A model generated the notes under the pieces. It was given only the letters and a program-made list of their open reading frames with translations, was not told the DNA's origin and did no database searches. Below are positions 36,035 through 44,529 of a DNA stretch of 64,000 bases, piece by piece. Each line of letters starts with the position of its first letter. Position 1 is the first letter of the stretch. The DNA is from Streptomyces sp. NBC_00376 (GTDB lineage Bacteria > Actinomycetota > Actinomycetes > Streptomycetales > Streptomycetaceae), in contig NZ_CP107960.1 in assembly GCF_036077095.1 (NCBI RefSeq), forward strand, positions 4,650,001 to 4,714,000. Reading direction: 5' to 3'. The position numbers and the translations under genes were made by a program.

Positions 36035-36109
36035 GCGGGGCTTGAGTGGCGGGACATCCAGACGGCCCGCTGAGGTGTTCGGCGTGCCCTGCCGAAGGAG
36101 TGAGCGGCG

Positions 36110-36988
36110 CTGAAACGGATCAAGAGCCTTCTGATCGTGCTGAGTTCGGCCCTCGCGGCGGCAACCCTCGTCCCCGCCGCCTCCGCCTCCGCCGCCACCG
36201 GGCCGGCCGCGCGGTGTGCGCCCGGGTGGAGTTCGTCGACCGCCTACGCGGCGGGCGGCGCGGTCTCGCACCACGGCCGGAACTGGACGGCCAAGTGGTG
36301 GACGCAGAACGAGAATCCGGGTGCCACGGGAGTCTGGGCCGACCAGGGGGCCTGCACGGGCGGGGTCTCGGACTTCGTCGTCAGCGAGGCGCGGTTCGAC
36401 GAGATCTTCCCGGACCGCAACCCCTTCTACACGTACCAGGGCCTGATCGACGCCCTGCACGCCTACCCGCGCTTCGCGAACACCGGAACGCCGGCCACGC
36501 GCGCCCAGGAGGCCGCGGCCTTCCTCACCCACGCGGACTTCGAGTCGGTCGGGCTCCAGTACGTGAAGGAGATCAACGAGGACAACTACTGGCGCAAGTG
36601 CGACTACAGCCGGCCGTACGGCTGCCCGGCGGGGCAGAAGGCGTACTACGGCCGGGGCCCGATCATGTTCAGCTGGAACTTCAACTACAAGGCCGCGGGT
36701 GACGCGCTCGGCCTCGATCTGCTGGGCAACCCCTGGCTCGTCGAGCAGGACCCGTCGATCGCCTGGCAGACCGCGCTCTGGTACTGGAACACCCAGAACG
36801 GCCCCGGCACGATGACCTCGCACGAGGCGATGGTCGGCGGTGCGGGCTTCGGCGAGACGATCCGGTCGCTCAACGGTGCCCTGGAGTGCGACGGCGGCAA
36901 CCCCGCCTCGGTCGCGGCCCGGGTCGCCAAGTACGAGCGGATCACGTCCGTCCTCGGCACGGCACCCGGCTCCGGGCTGACCTGCTGA
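36110..36988 (+). CDS. Secreted GH19 chitinase with chitin-binding domain (first copy)
   Basis: 292 residues if read from CTG 36110: GAAGGAG is 9 bases upstream and only this start supplies the KRIK n-region of the signal peptide (cut near ASA, residue about 27). A GTG at 36137 would give a truncated signal. A CBM5/12-type domain (about 36-82, paired Cys, NWTAKWWTQNENPG) is followed by GH19 (about 88-290) with both acidic positions (E145, E154). Around the acid the usual HETGG reads FESVG, and the substrate loop RGPIQLSW reads RGPIMFSW, so activity may be altered. Paralogous to the next gene; both have the same promoter elements. Confidence 0.85.
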   Translation: MKRIKSLLIVLSSALAAATLVPAASASAATGPAARCAPGWSSSTAYAAGGAVSHHGRNWTAKWWTQNENPGATGVWADQGACTGGVSDFVVSEARFDEIFPDRNPFYTYQGLIDALHAYPRFANTGTPATRAQEAAAFLTHADFESVGLQYVKEINEDNYWRKCDYSRPYGCPAGQKAYYGRGPIMFSWNFNYKAAGDALGLDLLGNPWLVEQDPSIAWQTALWYWNTQNGPGTMTSHEAMVGGAGFGETIRSLNGALECDGGNPASVAARVAKYERITSVLGTAPGSGLTC

Positions 36989-37051
36989 CGCCGGGTCATG
37001 CGGTGCGCCGTCGGTGCGCCCCCGGATGCACCCCCGAAAGGAGTTCCGTTC

Positions 37052-37080
37052 TGGTCTAGACCTTGACAGGTTCAGACCAG
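37052..37080 (+). promoter_or_regulatory. Chitinase promoter element (second copy)
   Basis: TGGTCTAGACCT at 37052-37063, TTGACA at 37063-37068 and GGTTCAGACC at 37069-37078, in the same arrangement as the site at 36008. The shared leader CTTGAGTGGCGGG follows in both, showing that promoter and gene were duplicated together. Confidence 0.85.
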
Positions 37081-37155
37081 TGCCGCTTGAGTGGCGGGCA
37101 ACCCCCATGGCGGCGCACCGTCCAGTCCGGTGCGCCGCGCCGAAGGAGTGATCGC

Positions 37156-38052
37156 ATGATCAGGCGCTTCACGGGTCTGCTGGCCGCGCTGGCCGCGGTC
37201 GTCGCAACGGTCGTCTTTCTCCCGGTGGCCAACGCGTCCGGCGCGGCGGCCGAGGCCGACTGCGCGGCCCCCTGGAACTCCTCGTCCGTGTACACCGGTG
37301 GCGGGACGGCCTCCTACAACGGACACAACTGGACCGCCAAGTGGTGGACCCAGAACGAGACCCCCGGAAGCTCCGACGTCTGGTCGGACCAGGGGGGTTG
37401 CGGCGGTGGCGGCACGGACCCGGGCAACCCGTCCGGCTTCGTCGTCAGCGAGGCGCAGTTCAACCAGATGTTCCCGAACCGGAATTCGTTCTACACGTAC
37501 GAGGGGCTGACCGCGGCCCTGAGCGCCTACCCGGCCTTCGCGAACACCGGCAGCGACACCGTCAAGCGCCAGGAGGCGGCGGCGTTCCTCGCCAACGTCA
37601 GCCACGAGACGGGCGGCCTGGTGTACGTGGTCGAGCAGAACACGTCCAACTACCCCCACTACTGCGACAGCAGCCAGCCCTACGGCTGCCCGGCCGGTCA
37701 GGCCGCGTACTACGGCCGCGGCCCGATCCAGCTCAGCTGGAACTTCAACTACAAGGCCGCCGGTGACGCGCTCGGCATCGATCTGCTGGCCAACCCGTAC
37801 CTGGTCGAGCAGAACGCCTCGGTCGCCTGGCAGACCGGCCTCTGGTACTGGAACACCCAGAACGGCCCCGGCACCATGACCGCCCACAACGCCATGGTGA
37901 ACGGCGCCGGGTTCGGCGAGACCATCCGGTCCATCAACGGCACCCTGGAGTGCAACGGCGGCAACCCCGCCCAGGTCCAGAGCCGCATCGACCGCTACAA
38001 GGCGTTCGTGCAGATCCTCGGCACCACTCCCGGCTCCAACCTGAGCTGCTGA
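37156..38052 (+). CDS. Secreted GH19 chitinase with chitin-binding domain (second copy)
   Basis: 298 residues. Signal peptide MIRRFTGLLAALAAVVATVV... cut near NAS/GAA (about 27-30); CBM5/12 region at about 36-82 (NWTAKWWTQNETPG); a short Gly linker; GH19 at about 93-298. The canonical SHETGG with catalytic Glu151, second acid Glu160, and YYGRGPIQLSWNFNYKAAG are intact, so this copy should be a fully active endochitinase of the Streptomyces ChiF/ChiG type. ATG 37156 follows GAAGGAG. It lies 167 bp after its paralogue and has its own promoter and terminator. Confidence 0.95.
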   Translation: MIRRFTGLLAALAAVVATVVFLPVANASGAAAEADCAAPWNSSSVYTGGGTASYNGHNWTAKWWTQNETPGSSDVWSDQGGCGGGGTDPGNPSGFVVSEAQFNQMFPNRNSFYTYEGLTAALSAYPAFANTGSDTVKRQEAAAFLANVSHETGGLVYVVEQNTSNYPHYCDSSQPYGCPAGQAAYYGRGPIQLSWNFNYKAAGDALGIDLLANPYLVEQNASVAWQTGLWYWNTQNGPGTMTAHNAMVNGAGFGETIRSINGTLECNGGNPAQVQSRIDRYKAFVQILGTTPGSNLSC

Positions 38053-38081
38053 CCAGCGGCTCCTGTTCTTCCCCACCCGGC

Positions 38082-38115
38082 GGGGGCGTGCCCGGCTCCG
38101 GCCGGACACGCCCCC
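38082..38115. terminator. Terminator between chitinase and PucR-type gene
   Basis: 15-bp stem with one mismatch (38082-38096 with 38101-38115) between convergent stops. Confidence 0.85.
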
Positions 38116-38123
38116 GTTCCGGT

Positions 38124-39638
38124 TCAGCGGGCGGTGCCGGCCTCTGCGAGGTCCAGGGCCCGGAAGGCGAGCCACAGGTCGTAACGGGCGGTGGGCGGCT
38201 GGAGCAGTGAGCGGCCGAGGACCGATTCGAGCCGGGTGAGGCGCTTGCGGACGCCCGGCACCGAGATGCCCAGCACCTCGGCGGTACCGGCGAGTTGGGC
38301 CTCGCACTCCAGCCAGGTGCGGAGGGTCTCCCGCGGGTCGGCGGAACTCCGCGAGGTGCCCGGTCCGGCGAGCGGACGCAGTTGCTGGGCCGCCCACTCC
38401 CGTACGGCCACCACGCCCAGGATGCCGTCCAGGCCGAGCGGCGGCCGGGGCTCGCGTTCGTCCCGGCGGGCCCTGCCGGGCGCGGTGGGGGTGGCGCGGA
38501 TGCGCAGGGCCAGATCGAGGGCCGCCTGGTCGCCGACCCGGTTCAGGTCCAGGCCGAGCAGTTCGCCGATCAGCCGGAGCCGGGCGGCCAGGGTGTTGCG
38601 GTGGATCTTCAGATGCTGGGTCGCGTGCGAGGAGAACGCCAGCCAGGAGGCGAGCGTCGCCGCGAGTTCCTGGCTTCCCGGGTCCTGGCTGCGCCGGGGC
38701 AGGTGCGTGAGCAACGGGTGCAGCAGCTCGTCGGCCCACAGCGCCCCGGCCGCCCCGGCGGCCACGGCCGGATCCGGCGCCGAGCCGTAACAGGCGTGCC
38801 GGGCGGGCAGCCCGCGGGCCACCGCCAGCGCGTGGAACGCCTGGCGGTAACCGGTCGCCGTGTCCGCCAGCGGCACGTCCTCGCTCACCCCCGCGACGCA
38901 CTCGGTGACCGCCTCGGCGACCCGGATGCCGAGCCGCTGTTCGGCCGTGCCCGCGTCGGCCGGCACTACGAGGATCAGATGGCGGGCGTAGACCGGGCAC
39001 CGGACGATCCAGGACCGCCCGCCGGAGAGCTCCGTGCAGATCCGCGCCACCTCGTCCCGGCGGCCGGGCGGGCACTCCACGACGTACACCCGGACGGGAT
39101 CGGGCAGGTTGGGCTTCAGCGCGCCCGCCACCTGGTGCGCGATGGACAGCTGACCCGTCATGAGCAGATGCAGCACCGCTTCCCGGCTGCGGGACTCCGC
39201 GAGGTCGACGCGGCGCCGCTTGCGCTCCACGGCCTCCGCCGCCCAGCACATGGCGAGCGGCATCGCCACGTCGGCGAGCAGTATGGCGAGCCCGTCCGGC
39301 AGCGGGCGCGGTGCGACCACGGCCAGAATGGGGGCGGCGGCGTCCGGCCGGCCGTCCAGCGGGAACAGCAGCGCGGTGTGCGCCCCGCGGTCGAAGGAGA
39401 AGGAGCGGGCGTCGAGACCGGGCAGGTTCCTCGCGTACTCGCGTGCCAGCGCGGCCGCCTCCACGCCCGTACCGTCCGGGCTCCGGGTCACGCCGTGCAG
39501 CACGGTGCCGTCCCCGTCGAGCAGCCCGGCCCAGCCCGCCGCCCGGCCGGACACCCAGCGCAGGAGCTCCCGCGATCCGCCCGACCGGGCCAGCCGGTAC
39601 ATCCGCAGTACGTCATCGGCCCGTTCCCGCGCGCGCAC
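38124..39638 (-). CDS. PucR/CdaR-family transcriptional regulator
   Basis: 504 residues. GTG 39638 follows GGTGGAGGA, better than a TTG seven codons upstream. The middle region has the CdaR GGDEF-like layout, and HTH_30 appears as a PucR-type helix-turn-helix (ASWLAFSSHATQHLKIHRNTLAARLRLIGELLGLDL, about 350-385). A second similar HTH lies at the C-terminus (LRTWLECEAQLAGTAEVLGISVPGVRKRLTRLESVLG), so the protein appears to carry two DNA-binding units. PucR/CdaR proteins sense purine or sugar-acid metabolites. The target is unknown; the adjacent chitinases have DasR-type sites instead. Confidence 0.88.
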   Translation of the reverse strand: MRARERADDVLRMYRLARSGGSRELLRWVSGRAAGWAGLLDGDGTVLHGVTRSPDGTGVEAAALAREYARNLPGLDARSFSFDRGAHTALLFPLDGRPDAAAPILAVVAPRPLPDGLAILLADVAMPLAMCWAAEAVERKRRRVDLAESRSREAVLHLLMTGQLSIAHQVAGALKPNLPDPVRVYVVECPPGRRDEVARICTELSGGRSWIVRCPVYARHLILVVPADAGTAEQRLGIRVAEAVTECVAGVSEDVPLADTATGYRQAFHALAVARGLPARHACYGSAPDPAVAAGAAGALWADELLHPLLTHLPRRSQDPGSQELAATLASWLAFSSHATQHLKIHRNTLAARLRLIGELLGLDLNRVGDQAALDLALRIRATPTAPGRARRDEREPRPPLGLDGILGVVAVREWAAQQLRPLAGPGTSRSSADPRETLRTWLECEAQLAGTAEVLGISVPGVRKRLTRLESVLGRSLLQPPTARYDLWLAFRALDLAEAGTAR

Positions 39639-39940
39639 AAGTCCTCCACCCCTGCTCAAAAACCGGAATAAAGGCTACCGGTTTGATTGTGCGGACTGAT
39701 ACCTGCCACGGCCCACACAGTGCTGATTGAAGCTTTCAGGTACGTACCCGAGGACCTAGAGTCCGAACACGGTTGCGGCACCCCTTGGGGGAGGGGTACG
39801 GGGGCGACAGCAGCGGCTCACGGGGGTGGCCGCTGTCGCGTCGGCCGCAACCGTTCCTCATCTTCCGTTGTCAGTGGCGGCCCCTAGTGTCGGCTCACGA
39901 TCACGTCCGCGATCGAAGCCGACCGGGAGAGGCCGCCGCC
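39639..39940. other. Spacer between PucR-type gene and DnaN-like gene, with structured element
   Basis: About 300 bp without a gene. The left 100 bases are AT-richer and should hold the divergent promoters. The right part holds the possible three-way junction at 39770-39853. An in-frame extension of the clamp gene to 39773 would run through that structure and is rejected. Confidence 0.5.
39770..39853 (+). ncRNA. Candidate structured leader: three-way junction upstream of the DnaN-like gene
   Basis: An outer perfect 10-bp stem (39770-39779 with 39844-39853) closes two inner hairpins: ACCCCT/AGGGGT (39780-39785 with 39792-39797) and GCGACA-GCGGC/GCCGC-TGTCGC (39804-39817 with 39829-39839, with a three-base bulge). 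It ends 87 bases before the clamp gene. No known RNA family is recognised. It could also be a DNA-level structure or terminator cluster. Confidence 0.4.
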
Positions 39941-41086
39941 ATGGAATTCCGCATTGAGCGCAGCGCACTGACCGATGCCGTGGCCTGGGCGGCCCGGGTG
40001 CTGCCCACGCGCTCGCCCGTTCCCGTGCTGGGCGGCCTGCTGCTGGAGGCGGCCAATGGCCGGCTGAGCATCTCGGGGCTGGACTACGAGGCGTCCGCCC
40101 GCATCGAGGTGGAGGCGGAGACCGTACGGGCCGGGAAGGTGCTGGTCATGGGCCGGCGGCTGCTCGATGTCTGCAAGGTGCTGCCCGAGAAGGTGGTGGA
40201 GTGCGCGGTCGAGGGTTCGCGGTTCTCGCTGGCGAGTGACGGTGCCCGGTTCGGCCTCTCGGTGCTGCCCTTCGACGACTACCCGGCGCTGCCGTCGCTG
40301 CCGGAGGTGCTCGGTGCGGTGGACGCGGAGGAGTTCGCGGCGGCCGTCGCCCATGTGACGGTGGCGGCGGGCCGGGACGACTCGCTGCCGACGCTGACCG
40401 GCATCCGGCTGGCGCTGGACGGCGACACGATGACCCTGGCCGCCACGGACCGCTACCGCTTCGCGGTGCGCACCCTCTCCTGGAAGCCTGGCGTGGCTGG
40501 TGTCCCGGACGGCGCCTCGGACGGGGTCTCGGCCGATGTCGTGGTCTCCGCCCGCAGGCTCACCGAGATCGCCCGCTCCTTCGGCCGGGGCGGCATGGTC
40601 AGCCTGGCCCTGGACGGAGGTTCGGCCGGGTTCGAACTGGCCGGGATGCGTACGACGGTGCGTCTGCTCGACGGCCGGCTGCCGCGCCACGACAAGCTGT
40701 TCGCGATGACCGGCGCGGTCACGGCCGAGACGGACCGGGCGCCCCTGGTCGAGGCCGTCAAGCGGGTCGCCGTGGTCGCGGAGGGCGGCAGCCCGCTCCA
40801 CCTCGTCTTCTCCGAGGGCTCGGTGCTGCTCCAGGCGGGCTACGAGGACGACGTCGCCTCCCAGCGCCTGCCCGCCTTGCTGGAGGGTGCCGAGGACCTG
40901 ACGGTCGCCTTCAACCCCGCGTATCTGATGGACGCGCTGGGTTCGTTCGGCACCCCCGTGATCAGGTTCGAGCTGATGGGCCCCGGCCAGCGCGCGATGG
41001 TCACCGGCCGGACGCCCGGCGCGGACCCGGAGGGCTCCCGGCCCGCTCACCAGCATCTGCTGATGTCGGCCAAGCCGCTGCTCTAG
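39941..41086 (+). CDS. Sliding-clamp (DNA polymerase III beta subunit) paralogue
   Basis: 381 residues with the three-domain DnaN fold: EFRIERSALTDAVAWAARVLPTRSPVPVLGGLLLEA, SLPTLTGIRLALDGDTMTLAATDRYRFAVR at the start of domain 2, then VAFNPAYLMDAL in domain 3 and the C-terminal HQHLLMSAKPLL, where true DnaN ends HLLMPVRL. The main clamp gene lies next to dnaA at oriC and is not expected here with chitinases, so this is probably a second, diverged clamp. It may serve in repair or in a particular life stage. ATG 39941 follows GGGAGAGG. Confidence 0.85.
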   Translation: MEFRIERSALTDAVAWAARVLPTRSPVPVLGGLLLEAANGRLSISGLDYEASARIEVEAETVRAGKVLVMGRRLLDVCKVLPEKVVECAVEGSRFSLASDGARFGLSVLPFDDYPALPSLPEVLGAVDAEEFAAAVAHVTVAAGRDDSLPTLTGIRLALDGDTMTLAATDRYRFAVRTLSWKPGVAGVPDGASDGVSADVVVSARRLTEIARSFGRGGMVSLALDGGSAGFELAGMRTTVRLLDGRLPRHDKLFAMTGAVTAETDRAPLVEAVKRVAVVAEGGSPLHLVFSEGSVLLQAGYEDDVASQRLPALLEGAEDLTVAFNPAYLMDALGSFGTPVIRFELMGPGQRAMVTGRTPGADPEGSRPAHQHLLMSAKPLL

Positions 41087-41094
41087 GGTCTCGC

Positions 41095-41127
41095 ATGCGG
41101 GGCCGGGCGATCTGCCCGACCCCGCAT
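41095..41127. terminator. Terminator between the clamp paralogue and propeller gene
   Basis: 14-bp stem with one mismatch (41095-41108 with 41114-41127), GATCT loop, between convergent stops. Confidence 0.85.
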
Positions 41128-41150
41128 TCATGCCGACCACTCGTGCTTGG

Positions 41151-43139
41151 TCACTTCGTGAAGATGAAGTACTGCCAGGCGCCGTGCGTGGTCGAGTTCA
41201 CCGTGTCGCCCGAGGTGCCGTTGACGTACGAGGCACGGACGCGCATCCGGTAGCCCGTGTCATGGGTGCCGTTCAGCGTCACGATGGTCTTCCCGTTGGT
41301 GCCGAGCTTGAAGTACTGCGAGCCCGCGTCGTACCACCTGCCCTGGTAGTACAGCTCCAGCGACAGCTTGTGCGAGCGGTTCTTGTAGTACGTCATCGTC
41401 GTCGTGAAGACCGGGTCGGTCTTCTTGTGGAAGTACCGGTACGACGTCTTGCCGATCTTCGCCGTCTTGTACTGCTTCGAGATGGAGGTGGAGACCTTCA
41501 CCTTGGCGTACGCGGTCGACGTGACCTTCTTCGAGGTGTACCGGCCGTCGCCCTTGAAGACCGCGGTGACGGTGGTGTCCCGGGTCATGTCGACCGTGGT
41601 CGACAGGTTGCCCTTGGAGTTGACCTTGCCGGTCTTCACCAGCTTGTTCGGCTTGTCCGACCCGAACGGGTCCACCCACAGCTCGACGGTGCGGTTCTTG
41701 TACGTCTTGCCGAGGTGCGCCGTGAACGTCACGTCGGCGCCGTACGAGTACAGCGCCTTGTTGTGGTTCAGGGTCAGCGAGGTGACCGTCCGGGGCACGG
41801 CGACCTTGTCGGAGCCGGAGGCCGCGGAGTGGGTGGCGTCGCCCGCGTACGAGACCTTGTACGTGACCTGGCCACCGGCGGTCGGGGTGTCGGTGAAGGA
41901 GAAGCTGCCGTCGGACTTCAGCGCCACCGAGGGCAGCGCCTTGCCCTTGGGCGACTCGATGTCCGTACGCGTCACGGTGGCCTTGGCGCCCGCCGGGAAC
42001 GCGCCGTCGGACTTCACCCGGCCGGTGACGGTGAGCTTCTTGCCGAGCGCGGAGTTCGCCGGGGCGTCGACCGTGACGGTGCTCGCGGACTTCACGGCGT
42101 CGGTGAGCACCCGCAGCGAACGGGTGCCATTGCTGCTCGCGGTGACCGCGAACAGCCGGCTGGTGTCCGGCGCCCAGGCCAGCCCGGCAGGCACCAGGAG
42201 GTCCGAACCGCTGCTGGTACCGGTGTTGGGGAAGTCGTACGTCCGGATCGGCTTGGTGGTGTCCTGCTTGTAGACGTACACGTCCGGCTCGTAGGAACCG
42301 TCGATGCCCGCGGCGACCGTCCCGTCCGGGGCGATGTCCACGGCGTTCGGGTACGCGTCGGACGGATACGTGGTCCCGGGCGTGAGGTCCGAGGTCCGGT
42401 ACGCCTGGTGGTGGTACGGGTACCCGCTGGCCACCACGACCTGCTGTCCGTCCGGGCTCAGCGCCAGGTCGCGCAGGTTGCCCCCGTCGGTGCGCACGTG
42501 CGCGGTCCGCGTGGCCGTCCCCGAGGCGACGTCGTACACGGCCAGCTCCGTCGGGCTCTGGCTCTCGATCCCGGCGGCCAGCGTGTCCGGCGCACCGGGC
42601 GCGGACGCCAGGGTCGGGGCCGAGTACCAGGTGCGGTCCGGGTCCTGGTCCAGGGTGACGACCGGCTCGGCGCCGGACAGGTCGAGCGACCCGATGTTGC
42701 CCTCGGCCGCCGCCCCGTAGCCGAACCAGAGCTTGCCGCCCGCCAGCGCCGGGTGCTTCGGGTCGGTGCCCTCGCCGGTCGCGTACCGGGCGGACTCCGT
42801 GAGCCCGGCCGTGTCGATGGTGACGATCGCGTCGGCACCCGGCACGGCGGCGTACAGCGTGCCGGAGTCGGCGGAGAGTTCGAGGCCGGTCACGCCCGGC
42901 AGAGAGGCGATGGTGCCGACGACCGCGCCGTTGTAGTCGGTGACGAGCACCTTGCCGCCGGTCGGGTCACTGATGAAGACCCGCTTGTGCACACCGTCCG
43001 CGACGATGTCGCCGACCGAAGCGGCGGGAATGACCTTGGTGGAGTCGGCAGCGGCCGGATTCGCCGCACCGCCGATCAGAACTACGGAACTGAAGAGAAC
43101 CGCGAGCGAGGTCGCGGCCGAGATTCTGCGCGTGCGCAA
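41151..43139 (-). CDS. Secreted beta-propeller protein with Ig-like domains
   Basis: 662 residues. The start is TTG 43139: GGGGG lies 8 bases upstream and the frame is closed by a stop just before. The Sec signal peptide MRTRRISAATSLAVLFSSVVLIGGAANPAAA is cut near AAA/DS. Residues 40-350 consist of YVTN/WD-like blades (VGDIVADGVHKRVFISDPTGGKVLVTDYNGAVVGTI repeating pattern). Residues 355-450 form an Ig-like/big-repeat domain (SALGKKLTVTGRV...). The Lys/Tyr-rich C-terminal part (about 460-662) resembles surface adhesion modules. Likely cell-surface or extracellular, role unknown. Confidence 0.85.
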   Translation of the reverse strand: MRTRRISAATSLAVLFSSVVLIGGAANPAAADSTKVIPAASVGDIVADGVHKRVFISDPTGGKVLVTDYNGAVVGTIASLPGVTGLELSADSGTLYAAVPGADAIVTIDTAGLTESARYATGEGTDPKHPALAGGKLWFGYGAAAEGNIGSLDLSGAEPVVTLDQDPDRTWYSAPTLASAPGAPDTLAAGIESQSPTELAVYDVASGTATRTAHVRTDGGNLRDLALSPDGQQVVVASGYPYHHQAYRTSDLTPGTTYPSDAYPNAVDIAPDGTVAAGIDGSYEPDVYVYKQDTTKPIRTYDFPNTGTSSGSDLLVPAGLAWAPDTSRLFAVTASSNGTRSLRVLTDAVKSASTVTVDAPANSALGKKLTVTGRVKSDGAFPAGAKATVTRTDIESPKGKALPSVALKSDGSFSFTDTPTAGGQVTYKVSYAGDATHSAASGSDKVAVPRTVTSLTLNHNKALYSYGADVTFTAHLGKTYKNRTVELWVDPFGSDKPNKLVKTGKVNSKGNLSTTVDMTRDTTVTAVFKGDGRYTSKKVTSTAYAKVKVSTSISKQYKTAKIGKTSYRYFHKKTDPVFTTTMTYYKNRSHKLSLELYYQGRWYDAGSQYFKLGTNGKTIVTLNGTHDTGYRMRVRASYVNGTSGDTVNSTTHGAWQYFIFTK

Positions 43140-43284
43140 AATTGTTTACCCCCACGGTAAGAGAGGGCCGTGGCACCCGAGATGAGAGGGGTGCGGCCCA
43201 CGAACGCAGGGTATGCCATGGCGTCCACAACTCCTACACATTTACGGGGCCGGGGCAGGACGCCTTCCCCGGCCCCGCGAAACG

Positions 43285-43521
43285 TCAGTCCGCCCAGGTG
43301 AGGAACGCCGCCCAGGCGCCGGGAGCGACCGCGAAGGTGGGCCCGCAGGGCACCTTGGAGTCCCGGATGTGGACGGCATGGGGGCAGGTGGCGACCTCGA
43401 TGCACTCGCCGCCGTTGGCTGCGCTGTACGAGGACTTGCGCCAGCCGAAGGCCACCTCGATGCAGTTGCCGCCGCCGCTGTCGCTGTAGCTGGACTTGAA
43501 CCACCGAAGGGTGTTGCTCAT
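43285..43521 (-). CDS. DUF397 protein with two motif copies
   Basis: 78 residues. Two DUF397 units occur: FKSSYSDSGGGNCIEVAF (about 8-25) and WRKSSYSAANGGECIEVA (about 27-44), then PHAVHIRDSK...WAAFLTWAD. DUF397 proteins accompany XRE regulators of the WhiJ/BldB type in Streptomyces and are proposed toxin-like or modulating partners. Its start overlaps the upstream XRE stop (ATGA, 43518-43521), so the two are co-translated. Confidence 0.92.
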   Translation of the reverse strand: MSNTLRWFKSSYSDSGGGNCIEVAFGWRKSSYSAANGGECIEVATCPHAVHIRDSKVPCGPTFAVAPGAWAAFLTWAD

Positions 43522-44354
43522 TCCTCGTCTCCTGCCAACCGCTTGATGAGGCCCAGCGATTCACGAGGGCCCAGGGCCTGTGATCGGATCTTCGCATATC
43601 GCCGGGCGCGCGTGCTCACCTCAGCGGGATCGCCGATCAGCAGGCTTTCGTCCTGAACCTCCAAGAAGAGCAGGCGCTCGTGATCCGGGGTCTCGATCAG
43701 GTTCATGTCCCCTCGGTCTCCAGCGTGCTCTCCGCTCAGTCCGCAGTCCAGCGGCAGTACCTGAAGCGTGACGTTGCGGCGTTGCGCGCATTTCGCGAGG
43801 TGCCGCATCTGGCCCCGCATGATTTCCTCGCTGCCGATGGCCCGAGTCAGTACGGACTCCTCCAGGATCAGCTCGATCAGGGCCGTCGGCTCTCGGTCGA
43901 ACAGTGCCCCGCGAGCGGTCCGCGCCTCGACCAGCTCCTCCACCCGCGAGTCGGACAGTGCTGGGTAGCCGCCTCCGATAAGAGCCCGCGCGTACGCCTC
44001 CGTCTGGAAAAGCCCATGAACCACAAATGCGGAGTACAGCTCAAGCCTGACCGCGCTTTGCTCAAGTAGCGGGTAGTTCTTGAACTGCGGCGGATACGCC
44101 TCCATCCGCATGTACAGCCGCGCCCGCTCGAACACGCCCATGCCGTCCCCGAGTACCCGCTCCACCCCCGCCAACATGTCGTCGCTCGCGGGCTGTGCAC
44201 ACGTCTCCATGGCGCTCACCGCCGCCGCCGAGAAGTCGATCTCTTTTCCGAGCTGTTCCTGAGTCAGCTTCTTCCGCATGCGGGCATTTTTGGCCACATC
44301 GGCCACCAACTTGGCTGTCGGACTAGCCGTTTCCTTGTTTTCCGCTCGCGCCAT
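43518..44354 (-). CDS. XRE-family regulator with DUF5753 (WhiJ/Scr1-like)
   Basis: 278 residues from ATG 44354, which has AAAGGGATCGC upstream. The HTH_31 domain is at about 15-75 (ARMRKKLTQEQLGKEIDFSAAAVSAMETC), followed by DUF5753 (about 85-270) with YSAFVVHGLFQTEAYARALI and LQVLPLDCGLSGEHAGDRG. The pair with DUF397 is the standard WhiJ-type module that affects development or acts as a toxin-antitoxin-like pair in Streptomyces. The divergent gene at 44530 completes a three-gene locus. Which ligand binds DUF5753 is unknown. Confidence 0.93.
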   Translation of the reverse strand: MARAENKETASPTAKLVADVAKNARMRKKLTQEQLGKEIDFSAAAVSAMETCAQPASDDMLAGVERVLGDGMGVFERARLYMRMEAYPPQFKNYPLLEQSAVRLELYSAFVVHGLFQTEAYARALIGGGYPALSDSRVEELVEARTARGALFDREPTALIELILEESVLTRAIGSEEIMRGQMRHLAKCAQRRNVTLQVLPLDCGLSGEHAGDRGDMNLIETPDHERLLFLEVQDESLLIGDPAEVSTRARRYAKIRSQALGPRESLGLIKRLAGDEE

Positions 44355-44370
44355 TGCGATCCCTTTTCGA

Positions 44371-44390
44371 CTCAACCGGTCTCAACCGGT
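44371..44390. promoter_or_regulatory. Tandem direct repeat CTCAACCGGT x2 upstream of the XRE gene
   Basis: Two adjacent identical 10-bp copies, so one helical turn apart, 17 bp upstream of the XRE start. A GAAC...GTTC palindrome lies just beyond. Autoregulatory binding by the XRE protein is the simplest explanation. Confidence 0.55.
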
Positions 44391-44529
44391 CACTACCCAG
44401 CCCAGCCGAACTCAACTGAGGTTCAGGGGAGTTAGCGCAGGTCAACGGGTGTGCGACGCCCCTCGTCAGTCACGTAAAACGGTAGCCAACCAGGGTCAGA
44501 CTGGTCCTGTGAATGGGCCGAAAAGTGAA

